Shown one piece after another: positions 48,212-57,397 of a stretch of 64,000 nucleotides of DNA. Made by a program: the position numbers and the translations under genes. Below the pieces are notes generated by a model. That model did no database searches. It saw only the letters and a list, made by a program, of their open reading frames with translations, and had not been told where the DNA came from. The stretch's first letter is position 1. Each line of letters opens with the position of its first letter. Source of the stretch: Pseudoflavonifractor sp. An85 (GTDB lineage: Bacteria > Bacillota > Clostridia > Oscillospirales > Oscillospiraceae); assembly GCF_002161235.1 (NCBI RefSeq), contig NZ_NFHE01000013.1:1-64000 (forward strand). The letters are read 5' to 3'.

Positions 48212-49951
48212 GTGAGAAATGTTTTGCGACAGCTCAGGCAGTACCGCAAGGATACCCTGCTGTGCATTGGCCTGACGGCTTTGGAGGTTTTAATGGAAAT
48301 TCTCCTGCCCTTTATCACCGCGCGGCTCATTGACGAGGGGTTGGAGAAGGCCAATCTGCCCGTGGTGTACCGTTACGGTATCATTATGGTGGTGCTGGCC
48401 CTGGTAAGCCTGCTGTTTGGCGCGCTGGCGGGCAAGTATGCAGCCAGCGCATCTTCTGGCCTGTCCGCCAATTTGCGGGAGGCCATCTACGCCCGCATTC
48501 AAACCTTTTCCTTTTCCAACATCGACAAGTTCAGCGTGCCTGGCCTGGTCACCCGTATGACCACCGACATCACCAACGTGCAAAACGCCTTTATGATGGT
48601 GATTCGTGTGGCGGTGCGGGCCCCCATGCTGTTTGTGTTCAGTTTTGCCATGTGCCTGTTCATCAGCCCTGCCACCAGCCAGATGTTCCTCTTTGCGGTG
48701 GTGTTTCTGGTGGTGGTGCTAGGTACCATTATGGTGGTGACCCTGAACATCTTCAACCGGGTGTTTCAGAAGTACGACGACCTCAACGCCAGTGTGCAGG
48801 AAAACATCTCCGGCATCCGGGTGGTGAAGGCCTTTGTGCGGGAAGGGTACGAAAACCGCAAGTTCTCCAAGGCCTCCGGCAACCTGTACCGGATGTTTGT
48901 CAAGGCTGAGGGCCTGTTGGCCTTCAATAACCCCGCCATGATGCTGGCGGTGTACTTCTGCATTCTCTCCGCCTCTTGGCTGGGCGCTCAGTTCATCGTG
49001 GCTGGAGATATGACCACCGGCGACCTCACCAGCCTGTTCAGCTACATCATGTCCCTGCTCATGAGCCTGATGATGCTGTCCATGGTGGTGGTGATGATTA
49101 GCATGTCCATGGCCAGCGTCCGCCGTATCGGAGAAGTGCTCTCCGAGACCCCCGACCTGAAAGAGCCGGAGCAGCCTGTCATGGAAGTGGCGGACGGCAG
49201 CATTGACTTCGACGATGTGACCTTCTCCTACAAGCGGGGCAGTGACAAAAATGCTCTGTCCCACATTGACCTACACATCCGGTCCGGGGAGACCATTGGT
49301 GTCATCGGCGGTACCGGATCGGGCAAGAGCAGCCTGGTGAACTTGATTTGCCGACTGTACGATGTCAGTCAAGGCTGTGTGAAGGTGGGCGGTCTGGACG
49401 TGCGGCGGTACGACATGGAGGCCCTGCGCAACCAGGTGTCTGTGGTGCTGCAAAAGAACACCCTCTTCTCCGGCACCATTTTGGAAAACCTGCGCTGGGG
49501 CAACCCGGACGCCACGGAAGAAGAGTGCGTGGCGGCCTGTCAGGCGGCCTGTGCCGACGAGTTCATTGACCGCCTTCCCGACGGCTATCACACCTACATT
49601 CACCGGGGCGGTTCCAACGTCTCCGGCGGCCAGAAGCAGCGTTTGTGCATCGCCCGGGCGCTTCTGAAAAAGCCCAAGATTTTGATTCTGGACGACTCCA
49701 CCTCTGCCGTGGACACCGCCACCGATGCCCGCATCCGCACCGCCATGGCCCAGCAAATCCCCGGCACCACCAAGATCATCATCGCTCAGCGTGTGTCCAG
49801 TGTGGAGCACGCCGACCGCATTCTGGTGCTGGACAATGGCCGGGTGGACGCCTTTGACACCCATGAACATCTGCTGGAGAGTAACGCCATCTACCGGGAG
49901 ATTTACGACTCCCAGGTCAAGGGCGGCGGCGACTTCGACCAGCCCGCATAA
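48212..49951 (+). CDS. ABC exporter half-transporter, non-canonical ATPase site
   Basis: A 579-residue six-helix membrane domain (about 15-300) fused to an ATPase domain. Walker A GGTGSGKSS and signature NVSGGQKQR are normal. Walker B reads ILILDDSTSAVD (catalytic Glu replaced by Asp) and the switch reads IIAQRVSS (His replaced by Gln). These are the marks of the degenerate member of a heterodimeric exporter. The adjacent gene supplies the canonical residues. I use the GTG at 48212, which follows AAGGAGG by 7 bases. Drug, lipid or peptide export is typical, but the substrate is unknown. Confidence 0.9.
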   Translation: MRNVLRQLRQYRKDTLLCIGLTALEVLMEILLPFITARLIDEGLEKANLPVVYRYGIIMVVLALVSLLFGALAGKYAASASSGLSANLREAIYARIQTFSFSNIDKFSVPGLVTRMTTDITNVQNAFMMVIRVAVRAPMLFVFSFAMCLFISPATSQMFLFAVVFLVVVLGTIMVVTLNIFNRVFQKYDDLNASVQENISGIRVVKAFVREGYENRKFSKASGNLYRMFVKAEGLLAFNNPAMMLAVYFCILSASWLGAQFIVAGDMTTGDLTSLFSYIMSLLMSLMMLSMVVVMISMSMASVRRIGEVLSETPDLKEPEQPVMEVADGSIDFDDVTFSYKRGSDKNALSHIDLHIRSGETIGVIGGTGSGKSSLVNLICRLYDVSQGCVKVGGLDVRRYDMEALRNQVSVVLQKNTLFSGTILENLRWGNPDATEEECVAACQAACADEFIDRLPDGYHTYIHRGGSNVSGGQKQRLCIARALLKKPKILILDDSTSAVDTATDARIRTAMAQQIPGTTKIIIAQRVSSVEHADRILVLDNGRVDAFDTHEHLLESNAIYREIYDSQVKGGGDFDQPA

Positions 49952-49964
49952 GAAAGGAGGTCTC

Positions 49965-51857
49965 ATGGATATGAACGCAACCAAACAAAACCCCAAGGCC
50001 ATGGGCGTCCTCAACCGGATTTTGACCTATATGCTCCACTATTACGGGCCCTTGTTCGCCCTGGTCATTGTGTGTATTCTGGTCTCGGCGGTGGCCACCG
50101 TGCTGGCCGCCACCTTTCCCCAGACCCTGGTGGACGACTACATCGTGCCACTGATCGGCAGCGTCAACCCGGATTTCAGCGGCTTGGCAGGCGAGATCAT
50201 TAAGCTGGCCATCATTATGGTGGTGGGTATTCTGGCCTCTTTTGGCTACAACCGCATCATGGTCAACGTCAGCCAAGGCACCATGCGCCACTTGCGCAAC
50301 GACCTGTTTTCCAAGATGGAGTCCCTGCCCATCCAGTATTTTGACACCCACCCCCACGGGGACATCATGTCGGTGTACACCAATGACGTGGACACCCTGC
50401 GGCAGCTGCTCAGCCAGAGCATTCCCCAGGGCATCAACTCCATCATCACCATGGTGGCTACCCTTATCACCATGATTATCATCTGTCCGTCCCTGACCAT
50501 CATCTCGGTACTCACTGCCCTGGTGATGCTGTGGGTCACCGCTACTTTCTCCAAACTCTCCGGCAAACACTACGTGGAGCAGCAGCGGGACCTTGGCATT
50601 GTGGACGGCTTCATTGAGGAAATGCTGGACGGCCAGAAGGTGGTGAAGGTGTTCTGCCACGAGCAGGCGGCCATGGAGGACTTCCGTGAAGTGAACCAGG
50701 CCCTGCGGGAGAGCGCCAACAAGGCCAACCGCTACGCCAACCTGCTCATGCCCATCAACAACAACATCGGCTGGCTCAGCTATGCCCTGGTTGCCATTGT
50801 GGGCGCTCTGCTGGCCATTAACGGCATGGGTGGGGTGACCTTGGGTACCGTCATCACCTTTGTGGGCCTGAACAAGAGCTTTACCCAGCCCATCAGCCAG
50901 GTGAGCATGCAGGTGAACTTCGTGGTCACCGCCGCCGCCGGCGCCGCCCGTGTCTTTGACCTGATGGATCAAGAGCCCGAGGCCGACCAGGGCTATGTGG
51001 AGCTGGTGGATGCCAAGGAGGACGCCAACGGAAGCGTGTCCCCCGCCGACCACCGCACCAACGTGTGGGCTTGGCGGCATCCCCATAAGGCCGACGGCAG
51101 CGTCACCTACACCAAGTTGGAGGGCAGCGTGGTGCTGGACCATGTGGACTTCGGTTACACCCCCGACAAGATGGTGCTCCATGACGTGAGCCTGTGGGCC
51201 AAGCCGGGGCAGAAGATCGCCTTTGTAGGCGCCACCGGTGCAGGCAAGACCACCATCACCAACCTCATCAACCGCTTTTACGACATTGCCGACGGTAAAA
51301 TCCGCTATGACAGCATCAACATCAACAAGATCAAGAAGGCAGACCTGCGCCGCTCCATGGGCATTGTGCTCCAGGATACCCATCTGTTCACCGGTACGGT
51401 GATGGACAACATCCGCTATGGAAACCTGGAGGCCAGCGACGAGGAGTGTATGGCCGCCGCCCGACTGGCCAACGCCGATGGCTTTATCCGCCGTCTGCCC
51501 GACGGATACAACACCATGCTCACCGGAGACGGGGCCAACCTGAGCCAGGGCCAGCGTCAGCTGTTGGCCATTGCCCGGGCCGCCGTGGCCGATCCTCCGG
51601 TGCTGATTCTGGACGAGGCCACTTCTTCCATCGACACTCGCACCGAGCGGCTGGTGCAGGACGGCATGGATGCCCTGATGACCGGGCGCACCACCTTCGT
51701 CATTGCCCACCGGCTGTCCACGGTGCGTAACGCCGACTGCATCATGGTTATGGAACAGGGCCGCATCATCGAGCGGGGCACCCATGACGAACTGATGGAA
51801 AAGAAAGGCAAGTATTATCAGCTGTACACTGGCAATCTGGCAGAAGAAACCGCATAA
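49965..51857 (+). CDS. ABC exporter half-transporter, canonical ATPase partner
   Basis: A 630-residue partner of the preceding gene, 13 bases downstream. Six membrane helices are followed by an extra 40-residue stretch (ADHRTNVWAWRHPHKADGS) before the ATPase domain. Walker A GATGAGKTT, Walker B LILDEATSSID and switch VIAHRLST are canonical. The signature is NLSQGQRQL, with Gln for the first Gly. The paired asymmetry (degenerate Walker B/switch in one half, altered signature in the other) fits a heterodimer with one weak ATP site. An ATG at 49971 is an alternative start. Confidence 0.9.
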   Translation: MDMNATKQNPKAMGVLNRILTYMLHYYGPLFALVIVCILVSAVATVLAATFPQTLVDDYIVPLIGSVNPDFSGLAGEIIKLAIIMVVGILASFGYNRIMVNVSQGTMRHLRNDLFSKMESLPIQYFDTHPHGDIMSVYTNDVDTLRQLLSQSIPQGINSIITMVATLITMIIICPSLTIISVLTALVMLWVTATFSKLSGKHYVEQQRDLGIVDGFIEEMLDGQKVVKVFCHEQAAMEDFREVNQALRESANKANRYANLLMPINNNIGWLSYALVAIVGALLAINGMGGVTLGTVITFVGLNKSFTQPISQVSMQVNFVVTAAAGAARVFDLMDQEPEADQGYVELVDAKEDANGSVSPADHRTNVWAWRHPHKADGSVTYTKLEGSVVLDHVDFGYTPDKMVLHDVSLWAKPGQKIAFVGATGAGKTTITNLINRFYDIADGKIRYDSININKIKKADLRRSMGIVLQDTHLFTGTVMDNIRYGNLEASDEECMAAARLANADGFIRRLPDGYNTMLTGDGANLSQGQRQLLAIARAAVADPPVLILDEATSSIDTRTERLVQDGMDALMTGRTTFVIAHRLSTVRNADCIMVMEQGRIIERGTHDELMEKKGKYYQLYTGNLAEETA

Positions 51858-51858
51858 A

Positions 51859-51895
51859 AACAGGGGTGAGCGTTTCGCTCACCCCTGTTCCTTTT
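51859..51895 (+). terminator. Terminator of the ABC exporter operon
   Basis: A 14-bp stem AACAGGGGTGAGCG / CGCTCACCCCTGTT with a TTT loop, then CCTTTTC. Confidence 0.88.
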
Positions 51896-51899
51896 CAAA

Positions 51900-52080
51900 G
51901 CCTCGCAGAGTTCCGGCACCTACAGGTGACGGAATCAATTGAAATCCGTTTTTTCCGAGGACATGCGCATCGGAAAAAACACTTCTCAGCCCGCCAGTGT
52001 GGAATTGGGTCGCCCTTTGACCCAATTATGCATGCAGCGGGCTGCAATTTCCTCTCGGAAATGCTTGCATTTTCGAGAAG
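51900..52080 (-). repeat. Five-hairpin structured element, copy B (candidate RNA)
   Basis: Same layout as copy A: GCCTCGCAGAG; P1 TTCCG-g-CACCT/AGGTG-a-CGGAA (51911-51934); ATTGAAATCC; P2 GTTTTTTCCGA/TCGGAAAAAAC (51948-51980) around loop GGACATGCGCA; ACTTCTC; P3 AGCCCGC (51988-51994) with GCGGGCT (52037-52043) enclosing AGTGTGGA and P4 ATTGGGTC/GACCCAAT (52004-52026); TGCAAT; P5 CTCTCGGAAATGC/GCATTTTCGAGA (52052-52078). Stems differ from copy A but still pair, while loops and linkers match. On the minus strand P5 lies within a few bases of the rqcP stop, as in copy A after parE. Confidence 0.7.
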
Positions 52081-52081
52081 C

Positions 52082-52321
52082 TCACAGCTGCTGGTACATC
52101 GCGCTGGCGTCTGCCTTGCCCACGATATCGGCGGTGGACAGCACTTCCACCCGGAAGGTCTTCTCACCAAACTTCATCTCCAGGATGTCGCCCACCTTCA
52201 CCTCGTAAGAGGCCTTGACTACTCGGCCCCCCACGGTGATGCGGCCGTTGTCACAGGCCTCGTTGGCCACGGTGCGCCGCTTGATGAGCCGGGACACCTT
52301 CAACCACTTATCTAATCGCAT
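52082..52321 (-). CDS. rqcP: RqcP (S4-domain RNA-binding protein, YabO/Hsp15-like)
   Basis: A 79-residue S4-domain protein. It starts [21 protein letters not shown], nearly the signature of Bacillus YabO/RqcP, which binds the obstructed 50S subunit and helps RqcH add alanine tails in ribosome quality control. The start follows AGGAGG. It is the last gene of the PNP-to-rqcP operon. The genes that follow yabO in Bacillus (yabP, yabQ, divIC) are absent; the structured element copy B is there instead. Confidence 0.93.
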   Translation of the reverse strand: MRLDKWLKVSRLIKRRTVANEACDNGRITVGGRVVKASYEVKVGDILEMKFGEKTFRVEVLSTADIVGKADASAMYQQL

Positions 52322-52342
52322 AACAAATCCTCCTAATGGGAA

Positions 52343-52371
52343 GGGGTCAGGCGGAACACATGCCTGACCCC
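52343..52371 (-). terminator. Hairpin between HU and rqcP, partial terminator
   Basis: A perfect 10-bp stem GGGGTCAGGC / GCCTGACCCC lies just after the HU stop on the minus strand, but only TTCCCATT follows. It may lower rqcP expression relative to HU or protect the HU message from decay. Confidence 0.5.
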
Positions 52372-52378
52372 TATCATT

Positions 52379-52654
52379 TTAGTTGGCCACAGTGTCCTTC
52401 AAAGCCTTACCGGCCTTGAACACAGGGGTCTTGGATGCGGGAATGTTGATCTGCTCCTTGGTGTGGGGGTTTCGGCCGATGCGGGCGGCACGGCTTTTCA
52501 CTTCAAAGGAGCCAAAGCCCACCAGCTGCACCTTCTCCTCCTGGGCCAGAGCCTGGGTGATGACCTCCAGAGCGGCGTTGAGGGTGGCTTCGGTGTCCTT
52601 CTTGGACAGACCGGTCTTTTCAGCGGCGGCGTTGATGAGATCGGCTTTGTTCAT
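52379..52654 (-). CDS. hup: HU-family DNA-binding protein
   Basis: A 91-residue nucleoid protein: helical N-terminus ([20 protein letters not shown]), then the beta-arm region ([28 protein letters not shown]) with the conserved RNP intercalating motif, ending [11 protein letters not shown]. Length is standard. I use the ATG at 52654 after AGGAGG; the frame extends further to 52687 without a ribosome site. It lies between mazG and rqcP, interrupting the order seen in Bacillus. Confidence 0.96.
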   Translation of the reverse strand: MNKADLINAAAEKTGLSKKDTEATLNAALEVITQALAQEEKVQLVGFGSFEVKSRAARIGRNPHTKEQINIPASKTPVFKAGKALKDTVAN

Positions 52655-52683
52655 GTTGATAATTCCTCCTAATGGTTGACAAA

Positions 52684-53481
52684 TCAATGGGTATCGGGGT
52701 GCTTGATGGCGTTCCAGATGGCGTCCAGTTCCGAAAGGCTCATCTCTTCCATCTGCTTGCCCTGGGCGGTGACTTCCTCCTCCACCCGGCGGAAGCGGGC
52801 GGCGAATTTGTCACAGGCGGCCTGGAGGGCATCCTCCGGGTCCACCTTCAGAAAGCGGGAGACGTTGACGGCGGCAAAGAGCAGGTCGCCCAGCTCCTCA
52901 GCGGGGTCGCCATGTCCGGAAATGGCCTCTTTCACTTCGTCCAGCTCCTCGGAGAGCTTGTCCACAGCTCCATCTACGCTGTCCCAGTCAAAGCCCACCT
53001 TGGCGGCCTTCTTCTGCACCTTTTCTGCCCGCCACAGAGCGGGAAGGGAGCGGGCCACGGCGTCCACGGCATCCGCCTGGGTGGCCTGACCCTTCTCCTT
53101 TTTCTTCAGCTCCTCCCAGTTGGCCAGAATCTCGCCGGTGGAGGAGACGGTCACATCCCCAAACACATGGGGATGGCGGAAGATGAGCTTTTTGCACACG
53201 CCGTCGGCCACATCGTCCAGATGGAAGTGACCGGCATCTTCCTCGATGGAGGTGTGAAACACCACCTGGAGCAGCACGTCACCCAGCTCCTCCTGGAGGT
53301 GCTCGGTGGAGTTCTGGTCGATGGCCTCGGCCACCTCGTAGGCCTCCTCCAGGAAGTTGCGGCGGATGGACTCGTGGGTCTGCTGGGCATCCCACTGGCA
53401 GCCGCCGGGGGCGCGGAGCACCCGGACAATATCCACCAGATCTTGAACCGTGTAATGGTCCTTAAGCGTAAAATCTACCAT
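52684..53481 (-). CDS. mazG: Nucleoside triphosphate pyrophosphohydrolase MazG
   Basis: Hydrolyses NTPs and dNTPs to monophosphate and pyrophosphate, removing aberrant nucleotides. The 265-residue protein has two MazG all-helical domains: the first with [22 protein letters not shown] and [13 protein letters not shown], the second with [13 protein letters not shown] and [13 protein letters not shown]. The EExxE/D metal-binding patterns are present in both. It matches the C-terminal part of Bacillus YabN without the methyltransferase domain. It is in an operon with the upstream flippase. Confidence 0.95.
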   Translation of the reverse strand: MVDFTLKDHYTVQDLVDIVRVLRAPGGCQWDAQQTHESIRRNFLEEAYEVAEAIDQNSTEHLQEELGDVLLQVVFHTSIEEDAGHFHLDDVADGVCKKLIFRHPHVFGDVTVSSTGEILANWEELKKKEKGQATQADAVDAVARSLPALWRAEKVQKKAAKVGFDWDSVDGAVDKLSEELDEVKEAISGHGDPAEELGDLLFAAVNVSRFLKVDPEDALQAACDKFAARFRRVEEEVTAQGKQMEEMSLSELDAIWNAIKHPDTH

Positions 53482-53514
53482 ACTTTCACCTACAATACAA
53501 GGATTTCTTGGAAT

Positions 53515-55134
53515 TTAACCCATGCGCAGCAGCCGGGCAATTTTATCTCCCTTGGGCATGAACTTCAAATCCTCCGGAGAGATGGCCTGGAGCACCACCA
53601 CCAGCACCAGATATACCACGCCGCCTACACCCACGGACAGGAGGGTGGCCATTGCATTGGCGGAATTGCTCAGCCCCTGGGGGGTGGTGAGGAAGGAGGA
53701 GGTCAGGCCGTAGCAGGCCCAAACCGCCAGACCCATAATCAGAGAGGTGGCCAGAGGCTTTCCAAAGGCTCGCATCAGACTCAGGGAGCGGGGCAAGGTG
53801 CGCTTGATGATGATGAGATCCATCACGGCGATAAGGCCGAAGCAGAACAGGGTGCTTACGGGGGCGCCTTTGATGTTGATGCCCCGGTTACCCACCAGCA
53901 CGTAGTTGATGGGCAACTTGAAGATACATCCGATGATGGTGGTCACCATGGGGATAGTCACCAGGTGGTGGGCCTGCATGATGGCGTTGCACACCAGCAT
54001 GAAGCACACGAAGATGACCGCCAGACCCAGAATAGACAGGATATAGCCGCCCAACTCCACGTCGGTGGAGGGGTAGAGCAGCTGCATGATGGGCTGGCTG
54101 AGTACAAACAGGCCCACGCCGGCGGGAATGGCCAGCAGAGCGGTGGTGCGCAGGGCGGTCTCACTGATTTGAGCACCCAGCTTGCGGTTTTTCACCGCCT
54201 GGGCGGCAGACACCGCCGGGATGATGGAGGCGGTGAGGGGTACCATGAAGGAGGAGGGCAGGTTGTACAGGGTCAGAGCCTGGTCGTACACGCCCTTGAG
54301 GGAGCGGGCGTCCAGCTCGGAAAAGCCTGCGGCATCCTGAAGCCGTCCGTAGATCATGCTGGTGTCAATGAGGTTGACCAGGCCGATCACCGAGGAACCC
54401 AGGGTGATGGGAATGGCCAGCTGCAGCAGGGTACGGAAAATCTTCTTGGACGAGGTGGTGCGATCATGGCCCACCGGGGCGTGCTGCCGCTGGGTGCGGA
54501 AGCAGAACGCGGTGTACAGCATACCCAGAGCGCAGCCCACCGACACGCCGAAAATGGCGCCGGCGGCGGCCACGGACTCGTTGTTGGAACTTTTCAGCAG
54601 GAAGGTGGCCAGTGCCAGACCAATGACCAGCTTACACAGGGCCTCGATGATCTGGGACACGGCGGTGGGGGTCATGATGGCATGGCCCTGGAAGTAGCCC
54701 CGCATGGCAGACAGGGGGCACAAAAAGAAGATGGCGGGAGCCAGAGCCCGGATGGAGTACCAGCTCTGGGCGTTGTTCATCAGGCCCGCCAACTGCTTGG
54801 GGAAGAAGAACATGAGACAGAAGCTGATGGTGCCCAGCACAAAAAAGGTGAGAAAGGCTACCCGGAAGATTTTTTGCACCTGGTTGTGCCGCCCCAGGGC
54901 GTGGGCCTCGGAGATCATCTTGGACAGAGCCACAGGTAGACCGCCGGTGGAGACGGTGATGAGCAGGGAGTAGATGTAGTAGGCGGTGTTAAAGTCGGAG
55001 AAGCCCGCCTCCCCCAGAATATTGCCCAGGGGAATCTTGTACAGCGCTCCAATCAGCTTAACGATGACGATGCCAGCAGCCAGTACAGCCGCGCCGCCAA
55101 AGAAGGTATTTTTTTTCGAGGTGGGATTGGACAT
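53515..55134 (-). CDS. Oligosaccharide flippase / SpoVB-YabM type MOP exporter
   Basis: A 539-residue integral membrane protein with about 14 hydrophobic segments, starting NTFFGGAAVLAAGIVIVKLIGALYKIPL, recognisable core GGAAVLAAGIVIVKLIG. The YKIPLGNILG and STGGLPVALSKMISE motifs are typical of the SpoVB/MurJ-like polysaccharide-exporter family that flips lipid-linked wall precursors or spore-coat sugars. The order flippase-mazG-(HU)-rqcP matches Bacillus yabM-yabN-yabO. The lipid-linked substrate is not known. Confidence 0.88.
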   Translation of the reverse strand: MSNPTSKKNTFFGGAAVLAAGIVIVKLIGALYKIPLGNILGEAGFSDFNTAYYIYSLLITVSTGGLPVALSKMISEAHALGRHNQVQKIFRVAFLTFFVLGTISFCLMFFFPKQLAGLMNNAQSWYSIRALAPAIFFLCPLSAMRGYFQGHAIMTPTAVSQIIEALCKLVIGLALATFLLKSSNNESVAAAGAIFGVSVGCALGMLYTAFCFRTQRQHAPVGHDRTTSSKKIFRTLLQLAIPITLGSSVIGLVNLIDTSMIYGRLQDAAGFSELDARSLKGVYDQALTLYNLPSSFMVPLTASIIPAVSAAQAVKNRKLGAQISETALRTTALLAIPAGVGLFVLSQPIMQLLYPSTDVELGGYILSILGLAVIFVCFMLVCNAIMQAHHLVTIPMVTTIIGCIFKLPINYVLVGNRGINIKGAPVSTLFCFGLIAVMDLIIIKRTLPRSLSLMRAFGKPLATSLIMGLAVWACYGLTSSFLTTPQGLSNSANAMATLLSVGVGGVVYLVLVVVLQAISPEDLKFMPKGDKIARLLRMG

Positions 55135-55164
55135 ATTCTCAACCTTTCACCAAAAGATTTTGGG

Positions 55165-56466
55165 TCAACCAAAGAGGAGGGGGAGGGCGTACTCCTTCAC
55201 CTGGGCCTGAATCTTCTCCAGATCCAAGGTGTAGAAGGTACCGTTTTCATATATGATCTTACCCCGGGCCATATTCATCACCACATTGGAGCCGTGGGCG
55301 GCAAAGACCAGGTTTTCCACCACGTCGTGGCAGGGGGTGAGGTTGGGGGCGGTGAAGTCCACCAAAATGAGGTCGGCCACCTTGCCCGCCACAATCTGGC
55401 CGGTGGGACGGCCCAAGGCCTCAGCGCCTGCCACCGTGGCCATTTCCAGAGCCTGACGGGGAGACACCGCGCCGGGGGTACAGCGCACGCCGCTGTGGAG
55501 CAGGGCGGCCAGTTTCACGTCGGCGAACAAATCCGCGCTGTTGTGGGAGGACATGCCATCGGTACCCAGAGCCACATTGACCCCGGCCTTTAACATATCG
55601 GGGATGGGGGCCACCCCGGAGCCCAACTTCAAGTTGGAGTAGGGGTTGTGGACGCAGGAGACACCTTTTCCCGCCATAATGGCCCAGTCTTCGGGAGTTG
55701 TATACACGCAGTGGGCGGCAATGCCGCCGTTGTCCCACACCCCGTACTGGTTCAGGGTCTGGATGGGAGTCATGCCGTGGCGGGTGAGGCAAGCCTGATG
55801 CTCACTGACTGTTTCGGACACGTGCACGTGCATGCGCTGGTGGTGGTCGTGGGCAAACTGAGCCATCCACTGCCACAGGGGGGCCGAGGAGGTGTATTCC
55901 CCGTGGATGGAGGCGTCCATGAGAATCTGGCCGTCTCCAGCGCCGTGCCACGCATCCGTGAGCTCCCGCTGGGCGATGCAGTCCCCGCAAGTGTTGGGGT
56001 CAAAGTCGGCCGGGTCGCCGAAGTACACGCCCCCGCAGGACAGGTTGGCGCTGATGCCAGCCTTCAAAATTTCCTGGGCGATGGTGGAGGTGAACATGTA
56101 CATGTCCGCCACACAGGTGACGCCCGAGGCGATCATCTCCGCCAGTCCCAGCCCCGTCCCTGCAGCCACCGCCTGGGCGTCCAGCTTTCCCTCGGCAGGG
56201 AAGATGTAGTCATGCAGCCAGGTCTGCAAGTCGCAGCCGCCGCCGTACCCCCGCATGAGGGTCATGGGCAGGTGGGTGTGGGCGTTTATGAGGCCCGGCA
56301 GCATCACTTTGCCGGTACAGTCCACCACCCGGTCAAAGTCGCCCTGGGGCCGATGGGCGCCTACATAGGTGATGGTGGACCCGTCCACCTGGACGTAGCC
56401 GCCGGTTAGAATGGTCCCCGCCTGGTCCATGAGGGCGGCGGTGACGTTGGTAAATAAGATAGCCAT
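55165..56466 (-). CDS. mtaD: 5-methylthioadenosine / S-adenosylhomocysteine deaminase
   Basis: Zinc amidohydrolase that deaminates MTA, SAH or adenosine to the inosine analogues. The 433-residue protein has the metal motif GLINAHTHLPMTLMRGYG, HGEYTS, HVSETVSEH and GTDGMSSHNSADLF, the Asp of which activates water. Length is normal. The start at 56466 follows AGGAGG. It lies 10 bases after a purine nucleoside phosphorylase, suggesting that methylthioinosine or inosine is phosphorolysed next. The exact substrate cannot be told from the sequence. Confidence 0.88.
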   Translation of the reverse strand: MAILFTNVTAALMDQAGTILTGGYVQVDGSTITYVGAHRPQGDFDRVVDCTGKVMLPGLINAHTHLPMTLMRGYGGGCDLQTWLHDYIFPAEGKLDAQAVAAGTGLGLAEMIASGVTCVADMYMFTSTIAQEILKAGISANLSCGGVYFGDPADFDPNTCGDCIAQRELTDAWHGAGDGQILMDASIHGEYTSSAPLWQWMAQFAHDHHQRMHVHVSETVSEHQACLTRHGMTPIQTLNQYGVWDNGGIAAHCVYTTPEDWAIMAGKGVSCVHNPYSNLKLGSGVAPIPDMLKAGVNVALGTDGMSSHNSADLFADVKLAALLHSGVRCTPGAVSPRQALEMATVAGAEALGRPTGQIVAGKVADLILVDFTAPNLTPCHDVVENLVFAAHGSNVVMNMARGKIIYENGTFYTLDLEKIQAQVKEYALPLLFG

Positions 56467-56476
56467 AGGTTCCTCC

Positions 56477-57301
56477 TTACATCCGCTCCAGACAGCCCAG
56501 TACCAGGGGAGCGAAGCGGTGGCGGGCAGCTTTTCCCGCCTCCAGCACTTCTTCCTCACTCAAAGGCTGGGGCAGCATACCGGCGGCCATGTTGGACAGC
56601 AGGGAAAAGCCCAGCACCTGCATTCCACAGTGGGCGGCCACAATCACCTCCGGAGCGGTGGACATGCCCACGGCATCCCCGCCCAGGGCTCGAATGGCCC
56701 GAATCTCTGCCGGGGTCTCGTACTGGGGTCCAAAGCTGTAATAGTATACCCCTTCCCGCAGGGGGATACCCAGCCCCTTGGCCACATCCCGGGCCACTTC
56801 TTGGAGATGGGGGGTGTACAAGGTGGAGGCATCGGGGAAGCGCACGCCGAATTGTGGGAGGTTCTCCCCCCGCAGCGGGGACTCGCCCCCCAGCTTGATC
56901 TGGTCGCAGATGAGCATGATGTCTCCGGCGTTCCAATCTTGGTGCACGCACCCGGCGGCGTTGGTCACCAGCAGGGTCTGGCACCCCAGCAGCCGCAGCA
57001 CCCGCACACCATAGGCCACATCTTCATAGGGATACCCCTCGTAGTGGTGCACCCGGCCCTGCATCACCGCTACCCGCTTGCCGGACAAGGTGCCAAACAC
57101 CAGCTGCCCCACATGGCCGGGAGCGGTGGAGCGGGGAAAGTGGGGAATGGCGGCATAGGGCACCGCCACCGGTTGGGTCACCTCCTGGGCCAGATCGCCC
57201 AGGCCTGAGCCGAGAATCAGGGCAATTTGGGGGACAAAATCCTCCAGTTGGGTTTTCAAATAGTCTGCGCTTTCCTGGTAGTGGGAAAAGGGATGAGACA
57301 T
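56477..57301 (-). CDS. punA: Purine nucleoside phosphorylase (type I, trimeric)
   Basis: Phosphorolysis of purine nucleosides to base and ribose 1-phosphate. The 274-residue protein has the phosphate loop (LILGSGLGD), the HYEGYP region, TNAAGCVHQDW, and GMSTAPEVIVAAHCG with the base-recognising Glu/Asn (YYSFGPQYETPAEI, LLSNMAAG). These indicate the PNP-I/MtaP superfamily, favouring inosine or guanosine type. The start at 57301 follows AGGAGGG. It heads the operon that runs through rqcP. Confidence 0.9.
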   Translation of the reverse strand: MSHPFSHYQESADYLKTQLEDFVPQIALILGSGLGDLAQEVTQPVAVPYAAIPHFPRSTAPGHVGQLVFGTLSGKRVAVMQGRVHHYEGYPYEDVAYGVRVLRLLGCQTLLVTNAAGCVHQDWNAGDIMLICDQIKLGGESPLRGENLPQFGVRFPDASTLYTPHLQEVARDVAKGLGIPLREGVYYYSFGPQYETPAEIRAIRALGGDAVGMSTAPEVIVAAHCGMQVLGFSLLSNMAAGMLPQPLSEEEVLEAGKAARHRFAPLVLGCLERM

Positions 57302-57397
57302 AGGCTTCCCTCCTGACAGAATCCTGGAAAATAACAATGCATTACAAGCTAGTTTACACCATTTGACCCGGAAAATCAATCCTGTGCCATGCCCTCA

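Noticed and set aside
52672-54939. 755-codon plus-strand frame
   Set aside because: Shadow of mazG and the flippase gene; the composition (many His, Gln, Gly) is typical of reverse-strand translation of GC-rich genes.
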